Assembly: GCF_020622355.1 (NCBI RefSeq)
Contig: NZ_WHVL01000001.1
Coordinates: 558,001 to 622,000 of the forward strand
Direction of reading: 5' to 3'
Source of the DNA: Vreelandella malpeensis
GTDB lineage: Bacteria > Pseudomonadota > Gammaproteobacteria > Pseudomonadales > Halomonadaceae
Length of the DNA: 64,000 nt
Under the pieces are notes generated by a model. It searched no databases. It was not told the DNA's origin and was given only the letters and a program-made list of their open reading frames with translations. Made by a program: the position numbers and the translations under genes. Numbering within the stretch: position 1 is the first letter of the stretch; every line of letters begins with the position of its first letter. Of this stretch, positions 27,420 through 42,014 are shown one piece after another.

Positions 27420-28160
27420 ATGCCGATTTCCGCCAGCCAGCGCCGCTCGCTTGCCCAAGCGCCGCGCTGCCAGACCTGCAGCCTGAGTTCGCTGTGCCTG
27501 CCCCTGGCGCTGCAGATCGAGGATATCAGCCAGTTCGATGCGATCATCCGCCGCCGCGCCCCGCTGAAGAAGGGCGAAGCGCTGTTTCACCAGGGCGAGC
27601 GCTTCTCGAGCGTCTTCGCGGTGCGTTCGGGGAGCCTCAAGCAGGTGACCAGCGAGGGCAACGGGGAGGACCAGCTCACCAATTTCTACCTGCCGAGCGA
27701 ACTGGTGGGCCTCGACGGCATCGACGACGAGTGCTACCCGGGCAGCGTCGTGGCCCTCGAGACCACCACGGTGTGCGAGATTCCCTTCAAGCATCTGGAT
27801 GCGCTTTCCGAACAGCTTCCCGAGCTTCGAGGCCAGCTCTACCGCAGCATGAGCAAGGAGCTGCGCGACGACCGGCGCATGATGCGCCTTTTATCGCGCA
27901 AGACCGCCGACCAGCGCCTGGCCACCTTCCTCACAACGCTGTCGGATCGCTTTCGCCGCCGCGGCTACTCGCCCTACAGCTTCCGGCTCTCGATGGCGCG
28001 CGCGGACATCGGCAACTACCTGGGGCTCGCCGTGGAAACCGTCAGCCGTATCCTGAGCCGGCTGCAGAGCCAGCAGGTGGTGGCGGTTTCCGGTCGCGAG
28101 GTGAACATCCTCGACATGCCGAGACTGATCACCCTGGCGGACGAAGAGACGCCGACCTAG
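27420..28160 (+). CDS. anr: Anr/FNR-type oxygen-sensing transcription regulator
   Basis: 246 aa CRP/FNR protein. The [4Fe-4S] ligands are C17, C20 and C26 ([10 protein letters not shown]) and C105 in DDECYPG, matching E. coli FNR spacing. The helix-turn-helix is [19 protein letters not shown], which predicts the TTGAT-type half-site. The ATG at 27420 is preferred over the GTG at 27417 because AAGGAG lies 6 bases upstream. Oxygen breaks the cluster, so the protein is active at low oxygen. Likely targets here are hemN and possibly cco genes. The stop overlaps that of ttcA. Confidence 0.95.
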   Translation: MPISASQRRSLAQAPRCQTCSLSSLCLPLALQIEDISQFDAIIRRRAPLKKGEALFHQGERFSSVFAVRSGSLKQVTSEGNGEDQLTNFYLPSELVGLDGIDDECYPGSVVALETTTVCEIPFKHLDALSEQLPELRGQLYRSMSKELRDDRRMMRLLSRKTADQRLATFLTTLSDRFRRRGYSPYSFRLSMARADIGNYLGLAVETVSRILSRLQSQQVVAVSGREVNILDMPRLITLADEETPT

Positions 28161-29107
28161 ACGTTGAAGGCCTGAATGCGCCCGGCCATGAGCTCGGCCT
28201 GACGCTCTTCAAGCCGCTGGAAATCGAACAGCGCGCGGTCGGCGAGCTGCGAGGGGGAGACGTTGGTGACCGCCTTGAACATGCTCTCGAGCCGGCCCGG
28301 GTACTTCCTGTCCCACTCGGCGAGCATCGCCTTGACGTTCTGGCGCTGCATGTTGGGCTGCGAACCGCACAGGTTGCAGGGAATGATCGGAAACGCCATC
28401 AGCCGCGAGAACTCGGCGATGTCCGCCTCCTTGCAGTAGGCAAGCGGCCGGATGACGATGTTCTTGCCGTCGTCGGACAAGAGCTTGGGCGGCATCGCCT
28501 TGAGCGAGCCGCCGAAGAACATGTTCAAAAAAAGCGTCTCGAGGATGTCCTCGCGGTGGTGGCCCAGCGCGATCTTGGTCGCGCCGATCTCCTCGGCGAA
28601 GCCGTAGAGCGAGCCGCGACGCAGCCGCGAGCAGAGCGCGCAGGTGGTCTTGCCCTCCGGCGTCTTCTCCTTGACCACCGAGTAGGTGTCGCGCTCGAGG
28701 ATGTGGTACTCCACGCCCTGGGCGTCGAGGTAGCGCGGCAGCACGTGCTCGGGAAAGCCCGGCTGCTTCTGATCGAGATTCACCGCCACCAGCGAGAAGT
28801 TCACCGGCGCATTGCGCTGCAGGTTGCGCAGGATCTCGAGCATCGTGTAGCTATCCTTGCCGCCGGACAGGCACACCATCACCCGGTCGCCCTCGTCGAT
28901 CATGTTGTAATCGAGGATGGCGTTGCCCACTTCGCGACGCAGCCGCTTCTGCAACTTGTTGAATTCGCGCTTCTGCTTGGCGTCGTGGTCCGCCGACGCG
29001 CTCACGAAGGCGGGGTCGGCAACGACGGGATCGAAATGATCGGGCTGCTGCATGTCGGACTGCTGCATGGTATGGGCACTGCCGGTGGTGGAGATGAAGG
29101 GCGCCAT
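28157..29107 (-). CDS. ttcA: tRNA 2-thiocytidine(32) synthetase TtcA
   Basis: About 316 aa. The PP-loop SGGKDS, the Cys pair CALC and CNLCG for the Fe-S cluster, and [15 protein letters not shown] identify TtcA, which thiolates C32 of some tRNAs. The start is uncertain: ATGs at 29107, 29068 and 29053 all lack a clear ribosome site, and homology begins only at [15 protein letters not shown]. It converges on anr with a 4-base stop overlap. ttcA next to fnr/anr is common. Confidence 0.93.
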   Translation of the reverse strand: MAPFISTTGSAHTMQQSDMQQPDHFDPVVADPAFVSASADHDAKQKREFNKLQKRLRREVGNAILDYNMIDEGDRVMVCLSGGKDSYTMLEILRNLQRNAPVNFSLVAVNLDQKQPGFPEHVLPRYLDAQGVEYHILERDTYSVVKEKTPEGKTTCALCSRLRRGSLYGFAEEIGATKIALGHHREDILETLFLNMFFGGSLKAMPPKLLSDDGKNIVIRPLAYCKEADIAEFSRLMAFPIIPCNLCGSQPNMQRQNVKAMLAEWDRKYPGRLESMFKAVTNVSPSQLADRALFDFQRLEERQAELMAGRIQAFNV

Positions 29108-29138
29108 TTTAGCAAGTCTGCCCGTGTCACCCAATACG

Positions 29139-29783
29139 CTAGGCGTGCAGGGCGGCGTCGCGCTGCAGGCGCATGTAGAGAAGCGCGCAGGCGCTCGCCT
29201 CGCCGAGCAGCGACGCCCCGCCGGGCGCGGGCAGCCGGGAGCGGGCGAGGGCCTCGCCGAAGCTTGCCGGGCCCACGGGCTCCAGGTGGGAGCGACGCAG
29301 GGTGCGCTGGTAGAGCTTGGCGACGTCCACCTGGGTGTTGGGCAGCTCGAACCCGAGCCGGTCGCTCAACAGCCGATTGATGGGCGCCATGGCGTCGCAA
29401 AGCCCCCACCCCACCACCGGACGATTGCCGATGAACTCGGTCAGCGCGCCGACGTTTTCCGGACTCGACGGCAGCAGCGACGCGGTGCCGTGGCGCTGGA
29501 GCGTCGCGTGCCGCGTGCGGCCCGGGTCGGCCAGGGTGACCACCCAGGCGCTGCGGGTATGCACGCGGCGCTCGTCGAAGACCACTGCCGCCACGCTGAG
29601 GATGTCGGCGTCGGCGTCGGCGTCGGCGGTGCGCAACGCCAGCGCCACCAGCTCCTTGCCAAGGTAGGGGTGAAACAGCCACTCGAAGGGCGTGCCCATG
29701 CAGCGGCGCCGGTCGCTTTCACGCTTGAACACCGTGCGCAGCGAGCCGCCGAACAGGGCGAAGTGTCGATCCATGAAACGCAT
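29139..29783 (-). CDS. Degenerate DEDDh exonuclease-like protein (DnaQ fold)
   Basis: 214 aa protein aligned to DnaQ-like 3'-5' exonucleases encoded beside DUF294 genes. The catalytic residues are mostly lost. The D-x-E of motif I (as in VALDLETTG) is A49-L-R51 in VALALRTAD. Motif II keeps D130 (VVGWGLCD). Motif III has A190 and E195 in place of His and Asp. Residues 53-60 are a run of A-D pairs from a GTCGGC repeat. It starts 4 bases after the DUF294 gene. It is probably a non-catalytic partner of that protein, or a decaying gene. Confidence 0.75.
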   Translation of the reverse strand: MRFMDRHFALFGGSLRTVFKRESDRRRCMGTPFEWLFHPYLGKELVALALRTADADADADILSVAAVVFDERRVHTRSAWVVTLADPGRTRHATLQRHGTASLLPSSPENVGALTEFIGNRPVVGWGLCDAMAPINRLLSDRLGFELPNTQVDVAKLYQRTLRRSHLEPVGPASFGEALARSRLPAPGGASLLGEASACALLYMRLQRDAALHA

Positions 29784-29787
29784 GCCG

Positions 29788-31605
29788 CTATGAATACTCC
29801 AGATGGTAACGATGGCTCAGGCGCGCCTTGAACTCCTTGACGATGTGCAGCGCCTCTCGCAGCAGGTCGCGCTCGAGCGACGACAGCGACTGAACCACCA
29901 CGCGGTTGGTCGGGGTGGCGGCGCTCTTGCCAGCCTCGCCGAGCTGGCCGCGCAGGCGAAGCTCGGTGAACAGCGCCAGCGCTTCGCCCACATCGCTTGC
30001 AAAGCGCCGCTCCAGGCGGCCATCGTCGGCCAGCGCCTCGAGACGCTCGAAGGTGCCGGTCGCCGGAATGCGGCGCTCCAGCGCCATGGTGCGCACGCCG
30101 TGGACGAGTGGGAAGATGCCGCCCTTCTTGATATCGATGCCGTGTTCGCGCTTCTTGAGCGAGCCGAACAGCGTCAAGGGCGTCGAGAAGCGCAGCGCCG
30201 CCCGGGCGAAATGGCTCAGCAGCAGCTCGTCATCGGCGCAGCGGCGAAACAGCGCCGCCTGCACACGCTCGGCAAGGCTTGGGTTGCCGGCGACCGCGTG
30301 GGCATCGAGCATGATCGCGATCTTCATGAGGCTGTCGCCGTCGCGCCGCCGTGCCCAGCCCTCGATGCGCTCGCACCAGGTCGCGACACTGCCCACCCAG
30401 GCGGGGTTGGAGACCATGATGTCGCCGGGGCACGACGGGTAGCCGAGTTCGATCAGCGTACGGGTGAAGCCCTGCATCTGGGCGGGTGCGTCCTCCCAGT
30501 CCACGTCGTCGGCGAGGATCAGGGCGTTGTCCTGGTCGGTCTTGAGGATCTGCTCGCCGCGCCCTTCGCTGCCCATCACCACCAGGCAGCACTGGTTCTC
30601 CGGTGGGTCCTGCACGCTGAAGTGCCATGCCTTTTGAATGATGCGCCCGTTGATCGCGGCCAGAAGCTCCATGACGAAGCGCAGCTTCACGCCCTGGGCC
30701 ATCAGCGCCTGGACGAGCTCCGGCGTGCGCCGGCTCGCCTCGGCAAGCGCCTCGAGATCGGCGGCCTTCTCGATCTGCAGGCCGACCACGTAGCTGCGGC
30801 TCGAGAAGTAGCTCAGCACGTCGGTGAGCTCGACGACGCCATGAAGGGTGTCGCCTTCCATGACCACCACCCGCGCCACCCGTTGGCGGGTCATGGTGAT
30901 CAGCGCCTCGAACAGGTATTGACCGGGCTGCACCACCACCAGGGTGGTGCGGGCAAGGCTTTCAAGCGGCGTCGCCTGGGGTTTGCCATCGAGCACCAGC
31001 GCGCCCAGCAGATCGGTCTTGGTGATCATCCCAAGCTGCCCGTCGGTGCGCACCAGCAGGCTATCGGCGTGATGATCGAACAAGGTGGCCACCGCCGCGT
31101 GGATGTCCGCTTCGCCCTCGAGCACGATCGCCCCGCGCAGACACTCGCTCACCCGGGCCAGCATGAACCCGGCCATGGTGACCCCGCCCGCCGCCCGACG
31201 CTCGGTCAGAAGCCGCGCCTTGTGCGAGAGCGACTGGCGAAAGAAGCCTTCGAAGTCCGGGTAGTCGCGACACAGCGCCATGAACTCGGCGCCGGGAAGC
31301 ACGTAGCAAAGCGTCTCCTGCTCCGCCTCGAAGCGATAGCGGCTCTTGCCGTTGAGCAGGCTGATCGCGCCGAACAGATCACCTGCGGTGTAGTGGGCGA
31401 TGCGCGCCTGCGCCTGGGGCAAGGTGGGGTCGAGCTCGGCGACTTCGCCGCGATGGATGATGAACACGCCATCGACGGCGTGCTGCATTTCCACGATGAT
31501 GTCGCCGCTGTCGAAATAGGCCAGATCGAGAGTGCCGCGCACGCGCTCGCGGCCGGCTTCATCGAGCAGGGAAAAGGGCAATCTGGATAGATCGACCTCG
31601 ATCAT
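29788..31605 (-). CDS. cNMP-binding, CBS-pair and DUF294 nucleotidyltransferase-like signalling protein
   Basis: 605 aa. Domains in order: cyclic-nucleotide-binding-like beta barrel (~15-125), a CBS pair (~150-275), DUF294 with the nucleotidyltransferase motif GSEGRGEQILKTDQDNALI (~348-366), and the DUF294 C-terminal domain. The nucleotidyltransferase motif resembles GlnD, so protein nucleotidylylation is possible but unproven. CGGAGTGA precedes the ATG. It is divergent from the acetate-type symporter genes, an arrangement known in Pseudomonas and Vibrio, and probably belongs to the same physiology. Confidence 0.88.
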   Translation of the reverse strand: MIEVDLSRLPFSLLDEAGRERVRGTLDLAYFDSGDIIVEMQHAVDGVFIIHRGEVAELDPTLPQAQARIAHYTAGDLFGAISLLNGKSRYRFEAEQETLCYVLPGAEFMALCRDYPDFEGFFRQSLSHKARLLTERRAAGGVTMAGFMLARVSECLRGAIVLEGEADIHAAVATLFDHHADSLLVRTDGQLGMITKTDLLGALVLDGKPQATPLESLARTTLVVVQPGQYLFEALITMTRQRVARVVVMEGDTLHGVVELTDVLSYFSSRSYVVGLQIEKAADLEALAEASRRTPELVQALMAQGVKLRFVMELLAAINGRIIQKAWHFSVQDPPENQCCLVVMGSEGRGEQILKTDQDNALILADDVDWEDAPAQMQGFTRTLIELGYPSCPGDIMVSNPAWVGSVATWCERIEGWARRRDGDSLMKIAIMLDAHAVAGNPSLAERVQAALFRRCADDELLLSHFARAALRFSTPLTLFGSLKKREHGIDIKKGGIFPLVHGVRTMALERRIPATGTFERLEALADDGRLERRFASDVGEALALFTELRLRGQLGEAGKSAATPTNRVVVQSLSSLERDLLREALHIVKEFKARLSHRYHLEYS

Positions 31606-32211
31606 GAGTCACTCCGGTTGATCATGCGACAACGTACCGACCACGTGAAGGCGCTACTTCAAGCCATGAAGCAAAGGTCTCATCGACGCGAGTAAAAAAC
31701 TATTCCTATCGGTTCTCGACACCCTTGCACGCAGAACTACCGGACTAAAGTCTATAGAGTCGGAGTTCGTTTAACGGTGCTTTTCATCTTTTTTATAAGT
31801 GTCGAAAGCAACTCTTTAAAAGTAGCAAATCCGCTTTCAGGGAGAGCTATAGACTATCGTCCTATCGGGACAAAAGTCGTAGTCTTGCGGCCCAAAAAGG
31901 TTAGTAAATAGAACGCCTTCGCTGTATAAATCTCTGTCTCTTTCGCATCGTCGTCGCCTGATACCAAAGTCGGGATTCTTTTTTTGCGTTTATTGGCCAG
32001 TATTACTTCGAGTCCATTGAGGCAATATTGCCTTAAACCCCTATTCGGCGCTTAAAAAGACAACAACAAGGGACATCGATGAACACTACGCCGCAAAGAC
32101 GAGAGCCACGAGCACTATTCAAACAAGCGACGTGTCGGGGACACTCCCTGACAGGTCATCCGCATCGCGTCCACTTTCCAATCTTGAACAACATAAACGG
32201 AGAGCACCATC
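31606..32211. promoter_or_regulatory. 606-base regulatory region between the DUF294 gene and the symporter operon
   Basis: An unusually long, AT-richer gap with no gene that I can support. It holds three copies of an AC-N-AAAGTC motif (31744-31757, 31870-31882, 31963-31976) and an inverted pair of the 9-mer AGTCTATAG (31749-31757 and 31847-31855). A 14-base palindrome lies at 32020-32033. The recurrence upstream of acs suggests CrbR sites. The mRNA leader could be long. Confidence 0.5.
32020..32033. promoter_or_regulatory. Perfect palindrome AGGCAATATTGCCT
   Basis: 14-base perfect inverted repeat without a loop, about 180 bases upstream of the symporter small-subunit gene. Its length and symmetry fit an operator for a dimeric regulator. 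It overlaps a possible TTGAGG -35 element. Confidence 0.45.
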
Positions 32212-32475
32212 ATGATGGCAGATGATAAATCCAATGCGGCTGCGTACTGGAAGGCCAACGTCCGCCTGATCTTCGGCTGCCTAGTCGTCTGGGCGTTCGT
32301 GTCCTACGGCTGCGCCATCCTGTTTCGTCCGCTGCTGGCGTCGATCTCCATCGGCGGCACGGATCTGGGCTTCTGGTTCGCCCAGCAAGGCTCGATTCTG
32401 ACCTTCATCGCGCTGATCTTCTTCTACGCCTGGAGAATGAATCAGCTCGACAAGAAATACGGCCTGGGGGAATAA
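32212..32475 (+). CDS. Sodium/solute symporter small subunit (DUF4212)
   Basis: 87 aa with two membrane helices and the DUF4212 pattern AYWKANVRLIFGCLVVWAFV and GFWFAQQGSILTFIAL. It is the small partner of the VC_2705-type sodium/solute symporter that follows 3 bases later. The first of two adjacent ATGs is preferred, with GGAGAG 7 bases upstream. Confidence 0.92.
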   Translation: MMADDKSNAAAYWKANVRLIFGCLVVWAFVSYGCAILFRPLLASISIGGTDLGFWFAQQGSILTFIALIFFYAWRMNQLDKKYGLGE

Positions 32476-32478
32476 GCC

Positions 32479-34275
32479 ATGAGCCAGTTTGCCATCAACC
32501 TGCTGTTCGTCGGGGCCTCCTTCGCGCTCTATATCGGCATCGCGATATGGGCACGGGCCGGCTCCACCAAGGAGTTCTACGTCGCCGGCGGCGGCGTTCA
32601 CCCGATCACCAACGGCATGGCCACCGCCGCGGACTGGATGTCGGCGGCGTCGTTCATCTCCATGGCGGGCCTGATCGCCTCCGGCGGCTACGCCAACTCC
32701 ACCTACCTGATGGGCTGGACCGGGGGCTTCGTGATCCTGGCCATGCTGCTCGCGCCCTATCTACGCAAGTTCGGCAAGTTCACCGTGCCGGACTTCATCG
32801 GCGAGCGCTTCTACAGCCCCACCGCTCGAGTGGTCGCGGTGGTGTGTCTGATCATTGCCTCGGTGACCTACGTCATCGGTCAGATGACCGGTGCCGGCGT
32901 CGCCTTCTCGCGCTTTCTGGAAGTGCCCAGCACCTGGGGTATCTGGATCGCGGCGCTGACCGTCTTCTTCTACGCGGTGCTCGGTGGCATGAAGGGCATC
33001 ACCTACACCCAGGTGGCCCAGTACGTCGTTCTGATCGTGGCCTACACCATTCCGGCGGTGTTCATCGCCATGCAGCTCACCGGCAACCCGATCCCGATGT
33101 TCGGCATGTTCAGCACCCACTCGGAATCCGGCGTGCCGCTTCTGCAAAAACTCGATGACGTGGTCGTGGCGCTGGGCTTCCAGGACTACACGGCGGATGT
33201 GGACAACAAGCTCAACATGCTGCTGTTCACGCTGTCCTTGATGATCGGTACCGCCGGTCTGCCCCACGTCATCATTCGCTTCTTCACCGTGCCGAAAGTG
33301 GCCGATGCGCGCTGGTCCGCAGGCTGGGCGCTGGTGTTCATCGCCCTGCTGTACCTGACAGCACCGGCGGTGGCCTCCATGGCGCGCCTCAACCTGATGA
33401 CCACGGTGTACCCGGAAATGACCGGCCAGGTCGAGGATTACGAGGCGGCGGCCGCCGAGCCGATCCTCTACGAGGACCGCCCGGCCTGGTTCCAGACCTG
33501 GGAAGAGACCGGCCTGATCACCTTCAACGACCTCAACGATGATGGCCGCATCCAGTTCTACAACGATGCCAATGCCGGCTTCGAGGGCACGGCCACCGAA
33601 CGCGGCTGGGCAGGCAACGAACTGACCGTCAACAACGACATTCTGGTACTGGCCAACCCCGAAATCGCCAACCTGCCCGGCTGGGTCGTGGGTCTGATCG
33701 CGGCGGGCGGTATCGCGGCGGCGCTCTCCACCGCGGCGGGGCTTCTGCTCGCCATCTCCTCGGCGATCAGCCACGACTTGATCAAGAACACCATCAATCC
33801 CAACATCAGCGAGAAAAAGGAGATGCTGGCGGCACGGATCTCGATGGGCGGGGCGATTTTGCTGGCCACCTACCTGGGGCTGAATCCGCCCGGGTTCGCG
33901 GCACAGACCGTGGCACTGGCCTTCGGTATCGCGGCGGCATCGCTGTTCCCGGTGCTAATGATGGGGATCTTCTCCACCCGCATGAACAGTGCCGGCGCGG
34001 TGTGCGGCATGCTGGCCGGCCTGACCTGCACACTGCTGTACATCTTCACTTATCTTGGATGGTTCTTCATTCCCGGCACCAACATGCTGCCGAACACGCC
34101 GGACAACTGGTTCATCGGCATCTCGCCGCTCTCCTTCGGCGCAGTGGGTGCGCTGATCAACTTCGCGGTGGCCTTCGCGGTGTCGAGCGTCACTGCGCCG
34201 CCGCCCCGTGAAATCCAGGAGCTGGTGGAGAGCGTGCGCTACCCCAAAGGGGCTGGTGCCGCCATCGACCACTAG
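32479..34275 (+). CDS. Sodium:solute symporter, VC_2705 subfamily (acetate-type uptake)
   Basis: 598 aa SSS-family transporter with about 13 helices. Typical blocks are GNGM-like NGMATAADWMSAASFISMAG near the N terminus and STAAGLLLAISSAISHD. A large hydrophilic insert (~315-395) carries DLNDDGRI (351-358), which resembles a calcium-binding EF-hand/dockerin loop. Beside CrbSR and acs, and with a DUF4212 partner, it is best read as an acetate or short-chain acid importer, as ActP-like proteins are. Substrate not proven by sequence. Confidence 0.92.
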   Translation: MSQFAINLLFVGASFALYIGIAIWARAGSTKEFYVAGGGVHPITNGMATAADWMSAASFISMAGLIASGGYANSTYLMGWTGGFVILAMLLAPYLRKFGKFTVPDFIGERFYSPTARVVAVVCLIIASVTYVIGQMTGAGVAFSRFLEVPSTWGIWIAALTVFFYAVLGGMKGITYTQVAQYVVLIVAYTIPAVFIAMQLTGNPIPMFGMFSTHSESGVPLLQKLDDVVVALGFQDYTADVDNKLNMLLFTLSLMIGTAGLPHVIIRFFTVPKVADARWSAGWALVFIALLYLTAPAVASMARLNLMTTVYPEMTGQVEDYEAAAAEPILYEDRPAWFQTWEETGLITFNDLNDDGRIQFYNDANAGFEGTATERGWAGNELTVNNDILVLANPEIANLPGWVVGLIAAGGIAAALSTAAGLLLAISSAISHDLIKNTINPNISEKKEMLAARISMGGAILLATYLGLNPPGFAAQTVALAFGIAAASLFPVLMMGIFSTRMNSAGAVCGMLAGLTCTLLYIFTYLGWFFIPGTNMLPNTPDNWFIGISPLSFGAVGALINFAVAFAVSSVTAPPPREIQELVESVRYPKGAGAAIDH

Positions 34276-34317
34276 GTCATAATCCATGAAGACCCCTTGG
34301 GCCTTCAGCGTAACGAG

Positions 34318-34339
34318 CGGGCTTCCTCAGGGAAGCCCG
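34318..34339 (+). terminator. Hairpin after the symporter operon
   Basis: Perfect 9-base stem CGGGCTTCC / GGAAGCCCG with loop TCAG, 43 bases after the stop. There is no T run after it, so it is a weak terminator or an attenuating/processing hairpin. Confidence 0.55.
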
Positions 34340-34386
34340 TATCGTTTGCCAACCTCTTTAGACCCTAACGAGCAGGAAATATCTTT

Positions 34387-34890
34387 ATGATCTGGCACTT
34401 GATTGCCGCAGTGTTCGCGGCGCTGGCCGCGGCGGGTATCGGCTTGATGCTGCGCCACCTGTCGCGCAACCGCCTGCCCAAGTGGATCGTGCCGGTGATG
34501 GCCGGGCTTGGCATGCTGAGCTACCAGATCCACGTGGAGTACAGCTGGTTCGACCACAAGAGGGCCCAGTTGCCCGCCTCCGCTGAAGTCGTCGATACCG
34601 CCACGGGTACCGAGGTCTGGCGACCCTGGACCTTCGCCTTCCCGATGATCACGCGCTTCACGGTGCTCGACCGCGATAGCCTCTCCCGCGAGGACGGCGT
34701 TGCCGAGTTCATGCTTTACCACTTCGAGCGCCACCACACCGACCTGGTGATTCCCAGGGCTTACGCGCTCAACTGCCAGACCCGCGAGCTCGTGCCGATG
34801 GACGCCGACAGCCGCGAGCCGGATCTGGCCGGCATCCGCACCCTGCGAGACGCCTCCGAGCTTTTGCACGGCGCCTGCGAAAGCGCCTGA
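34387..34890 (+). CDS. Unknown membrane protein in the acetate module
   Basis: 167 aa, not recognised as a named family. There are two hydrophobic segments at the N terminus (LIAAVFAALAAAGIGLML; WIVPVMAGLGMLSYQI), then a soluble domain with EYSWFDHKRAQLP, WRPWTFAFPMITRFTVLD and LYHFERHHTDLV. A late Cys pair is C133 and C164. AGGAAA precedes the ATG. It lies between the symporter and crbS on the same strand, so a link to acetate transport or sensing is suggested by position only. Confidence 0.75.
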   Translation: MIWHLIAAVFAALAAAGIGLMLRHLSRNRLPKWIVPVMAGLGMLSYQIHVEYSWFDHKRAQLPASAEVVDTATGTEVWRPWTFAFPMITRFTVLDRDSLSREDGVAEFMLYHFERHHTDLVIPRAYALNCQTRELVPMDADSREPDLAGIRTLRDASELLHGACESA

Positions 34891-34974
34891 ACCGCCCTGA
34901 CGCCCGGGCGTGATTGACTTAAACTGGGCCACTTCAAGGGGCGGGCCCTCACGGGCTCACGGCAGGAGACAGGC

Positions 34975-38916
<3,942 letters not shown>

Positions 38917-38935
38917 ATCTAGTGGCCCAGAACGA

Positions 38936-38971
38936 GAAGCCCCCGCTGGTGGATAGCACGAGCGGGGCTTC
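38936..38971. terminator. Hairpin between converging crbS and crbR
   Basis: GAAGCCCCCGCT / AGCGGGGCTTC with one bulged C and a 13-base loop. An A run follows on the plus strand. It probably ends both transcripts, but has no strong T run. Confidence 0.55.
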
Positions 38972-38989
38972 AAAACCGGAAGGCGGGGA

Positions 38990-39652
38990 TCAGGATTCGA
39001 CTTTCGGCGGCTCGACCTCGAGTTTCTGGGCAGCGATGACCGCCTGGGTGCGCGAGTGCACGCCGAGCTTGCGCAGGATCGCGGTGACGTGGGCCTTGAT
39101 GGTGGCCTCCGACACGTTGAGCTCGAAGGCGATCTGCTTGTTGAGTAGCCCTTCGGTGAGCATGTTGAGCACGCGAAACTGCTGCGGGGTGAGCGAGGCG
39201 ATCGCTTCGGCGAAGCGCGACTCCTCTTCGCTGGTTTCGTCCAGAATGCTCGCCATCGCCTCGGGCAGCCACACCTCGCCCTGGAGGATCTCGCCGACCG
39301 CCTCGGCGATTCGCGCAAGCGACGAGGACTTGGGAATGAAACCGGAGGCACCGTAGTCGATGGCGCGCCGCACCACGTAGGGCTCGTCGCTGCCGGAGAC
39401 CACCGCCACCGGCACGTCCGGCATCTGGCCGCGCAGCTGGATCAGCCCGGAGAAACCGTGGGCGCCGGGCATGTGCAGATCGAGCAGGATCAAATCGGCG
39501 TCGGGGTGGCGATTGACCACCTCGGTAGTAGCCTCCATGGTATCGGCTTCGACGATCTCGGCCTGGGGGGCCAACTGACGCAACGCCTGGGTAAGCGCTG
39601 CTCGAAACAGCGGATGATCGTCTGCGACGATAAACTTGTGGGCTACTGCCAT
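38990..39652 (-). CDS. crbR: LuxR/NarL-type response regulator (CrbR-like)
   Basis: 220 aa. The receiver domain has D11/D12, phospho-acceptor D58 (LILLDLHMPG) and K108 (FIPKSS). The C-terminal GerE helix-turn-helix is QIAFELNVSEATIKAHVTAI. The ATG at 39652 is preceded by GGAGGAG; upstream in-frame starts are not. It faces crbS and follows acs. In Vibrio and Pseudomonas the CrbR/ErdR partner activates acs, and the same role is likely here. Confidence 0.92.
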   Translation of the reverse strand: MAVAHKFIVADDHPLFRAALTQALRQLAPQAEIVEADTMEATTEVVNRHPDADLILLDLHMPGAHGFSGLIQLRGQMPDVPVAVVSGSDEPYVVRRAIDYGASGFIPKSSSLARIAEAVGEILQGEVWLPEAMASILDETSEEESRFAEAIASLTPQQFRVLNMLTEGLLNKQIAFELNVSEATIKAHVTAILRKLGVHSRTQAVIAAQKLEVEPPKVES

Positions 39653-39793
39653 GATACTCCTCCGGTTCCTCGAGCGCGGTGGCTGCGCCGCGACGGCTCG
39701 CACATACGGTCACAGCATGGTACCCCATGGGCTTCGGGATGCAAAAGCTTCACCATGCACAATTTGTTATCGTTTCAGTGGACGCTGAAAACG

Positions 39794-39820
39794 GCGATGC
39801 CGGCGGATAGCCGGCATCGC
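39794..39820 (-). terminator. Terminator after acs
   Basis: Perfect 11-base stem GCGATGCCGGC / GCCGGCATCGC with loop GGATA. On the minus strand it is followed by CGTTTTC. It separates acs from crbR. Confidence 0.75.
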
Positions 39821-39896
39821 TGCATTCAGAACGTGCGCTTAACTTAACATAGCCAGGCGCATCGTGTACGCCCTTATACGCCTTCGCTGTGCGCCC

Positions 39897-41846
<1,950 letters not shown>

Positions 41847-41960
41847 GACGTTGCCTCTGTCCGTGAAAGTGCAATGATTCGAAAAGGGCGCCGGCCTCAC
41901 ACGTCCCGTGCCAGCAGGGCTAATATTTACCTAGCATAAACCGCCAGGGCACGCCTTCAT

Positions 41961-41973
41961 CTTAGACATTGGT
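41961..41973 (-). promoter_or_regulatory. Candidate CrbR motif upstream of acs
   Basis: ACCAATGTCTAAG on the minus strand, 115 bases upstream of the acs start. It resembles ACCAAAGTCGGG and ACTAAAGTCTATAG upstream of the symporter operon. The rest of the acs-sprT gap is AT-rich. Confidence 0.4.
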
Positions 41974-42014
41974 ATTATCTAATTTTCCATTAAAAACATG
42001 ACCTTAAATAACAA

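Noticed and set aside
34318..34339. Hairpin after the symporter as a strong rho-independent terminator
   Set aside because: The stem is perfect, but no T run follows, so only a weak terminator or processing hairpin is claimed.
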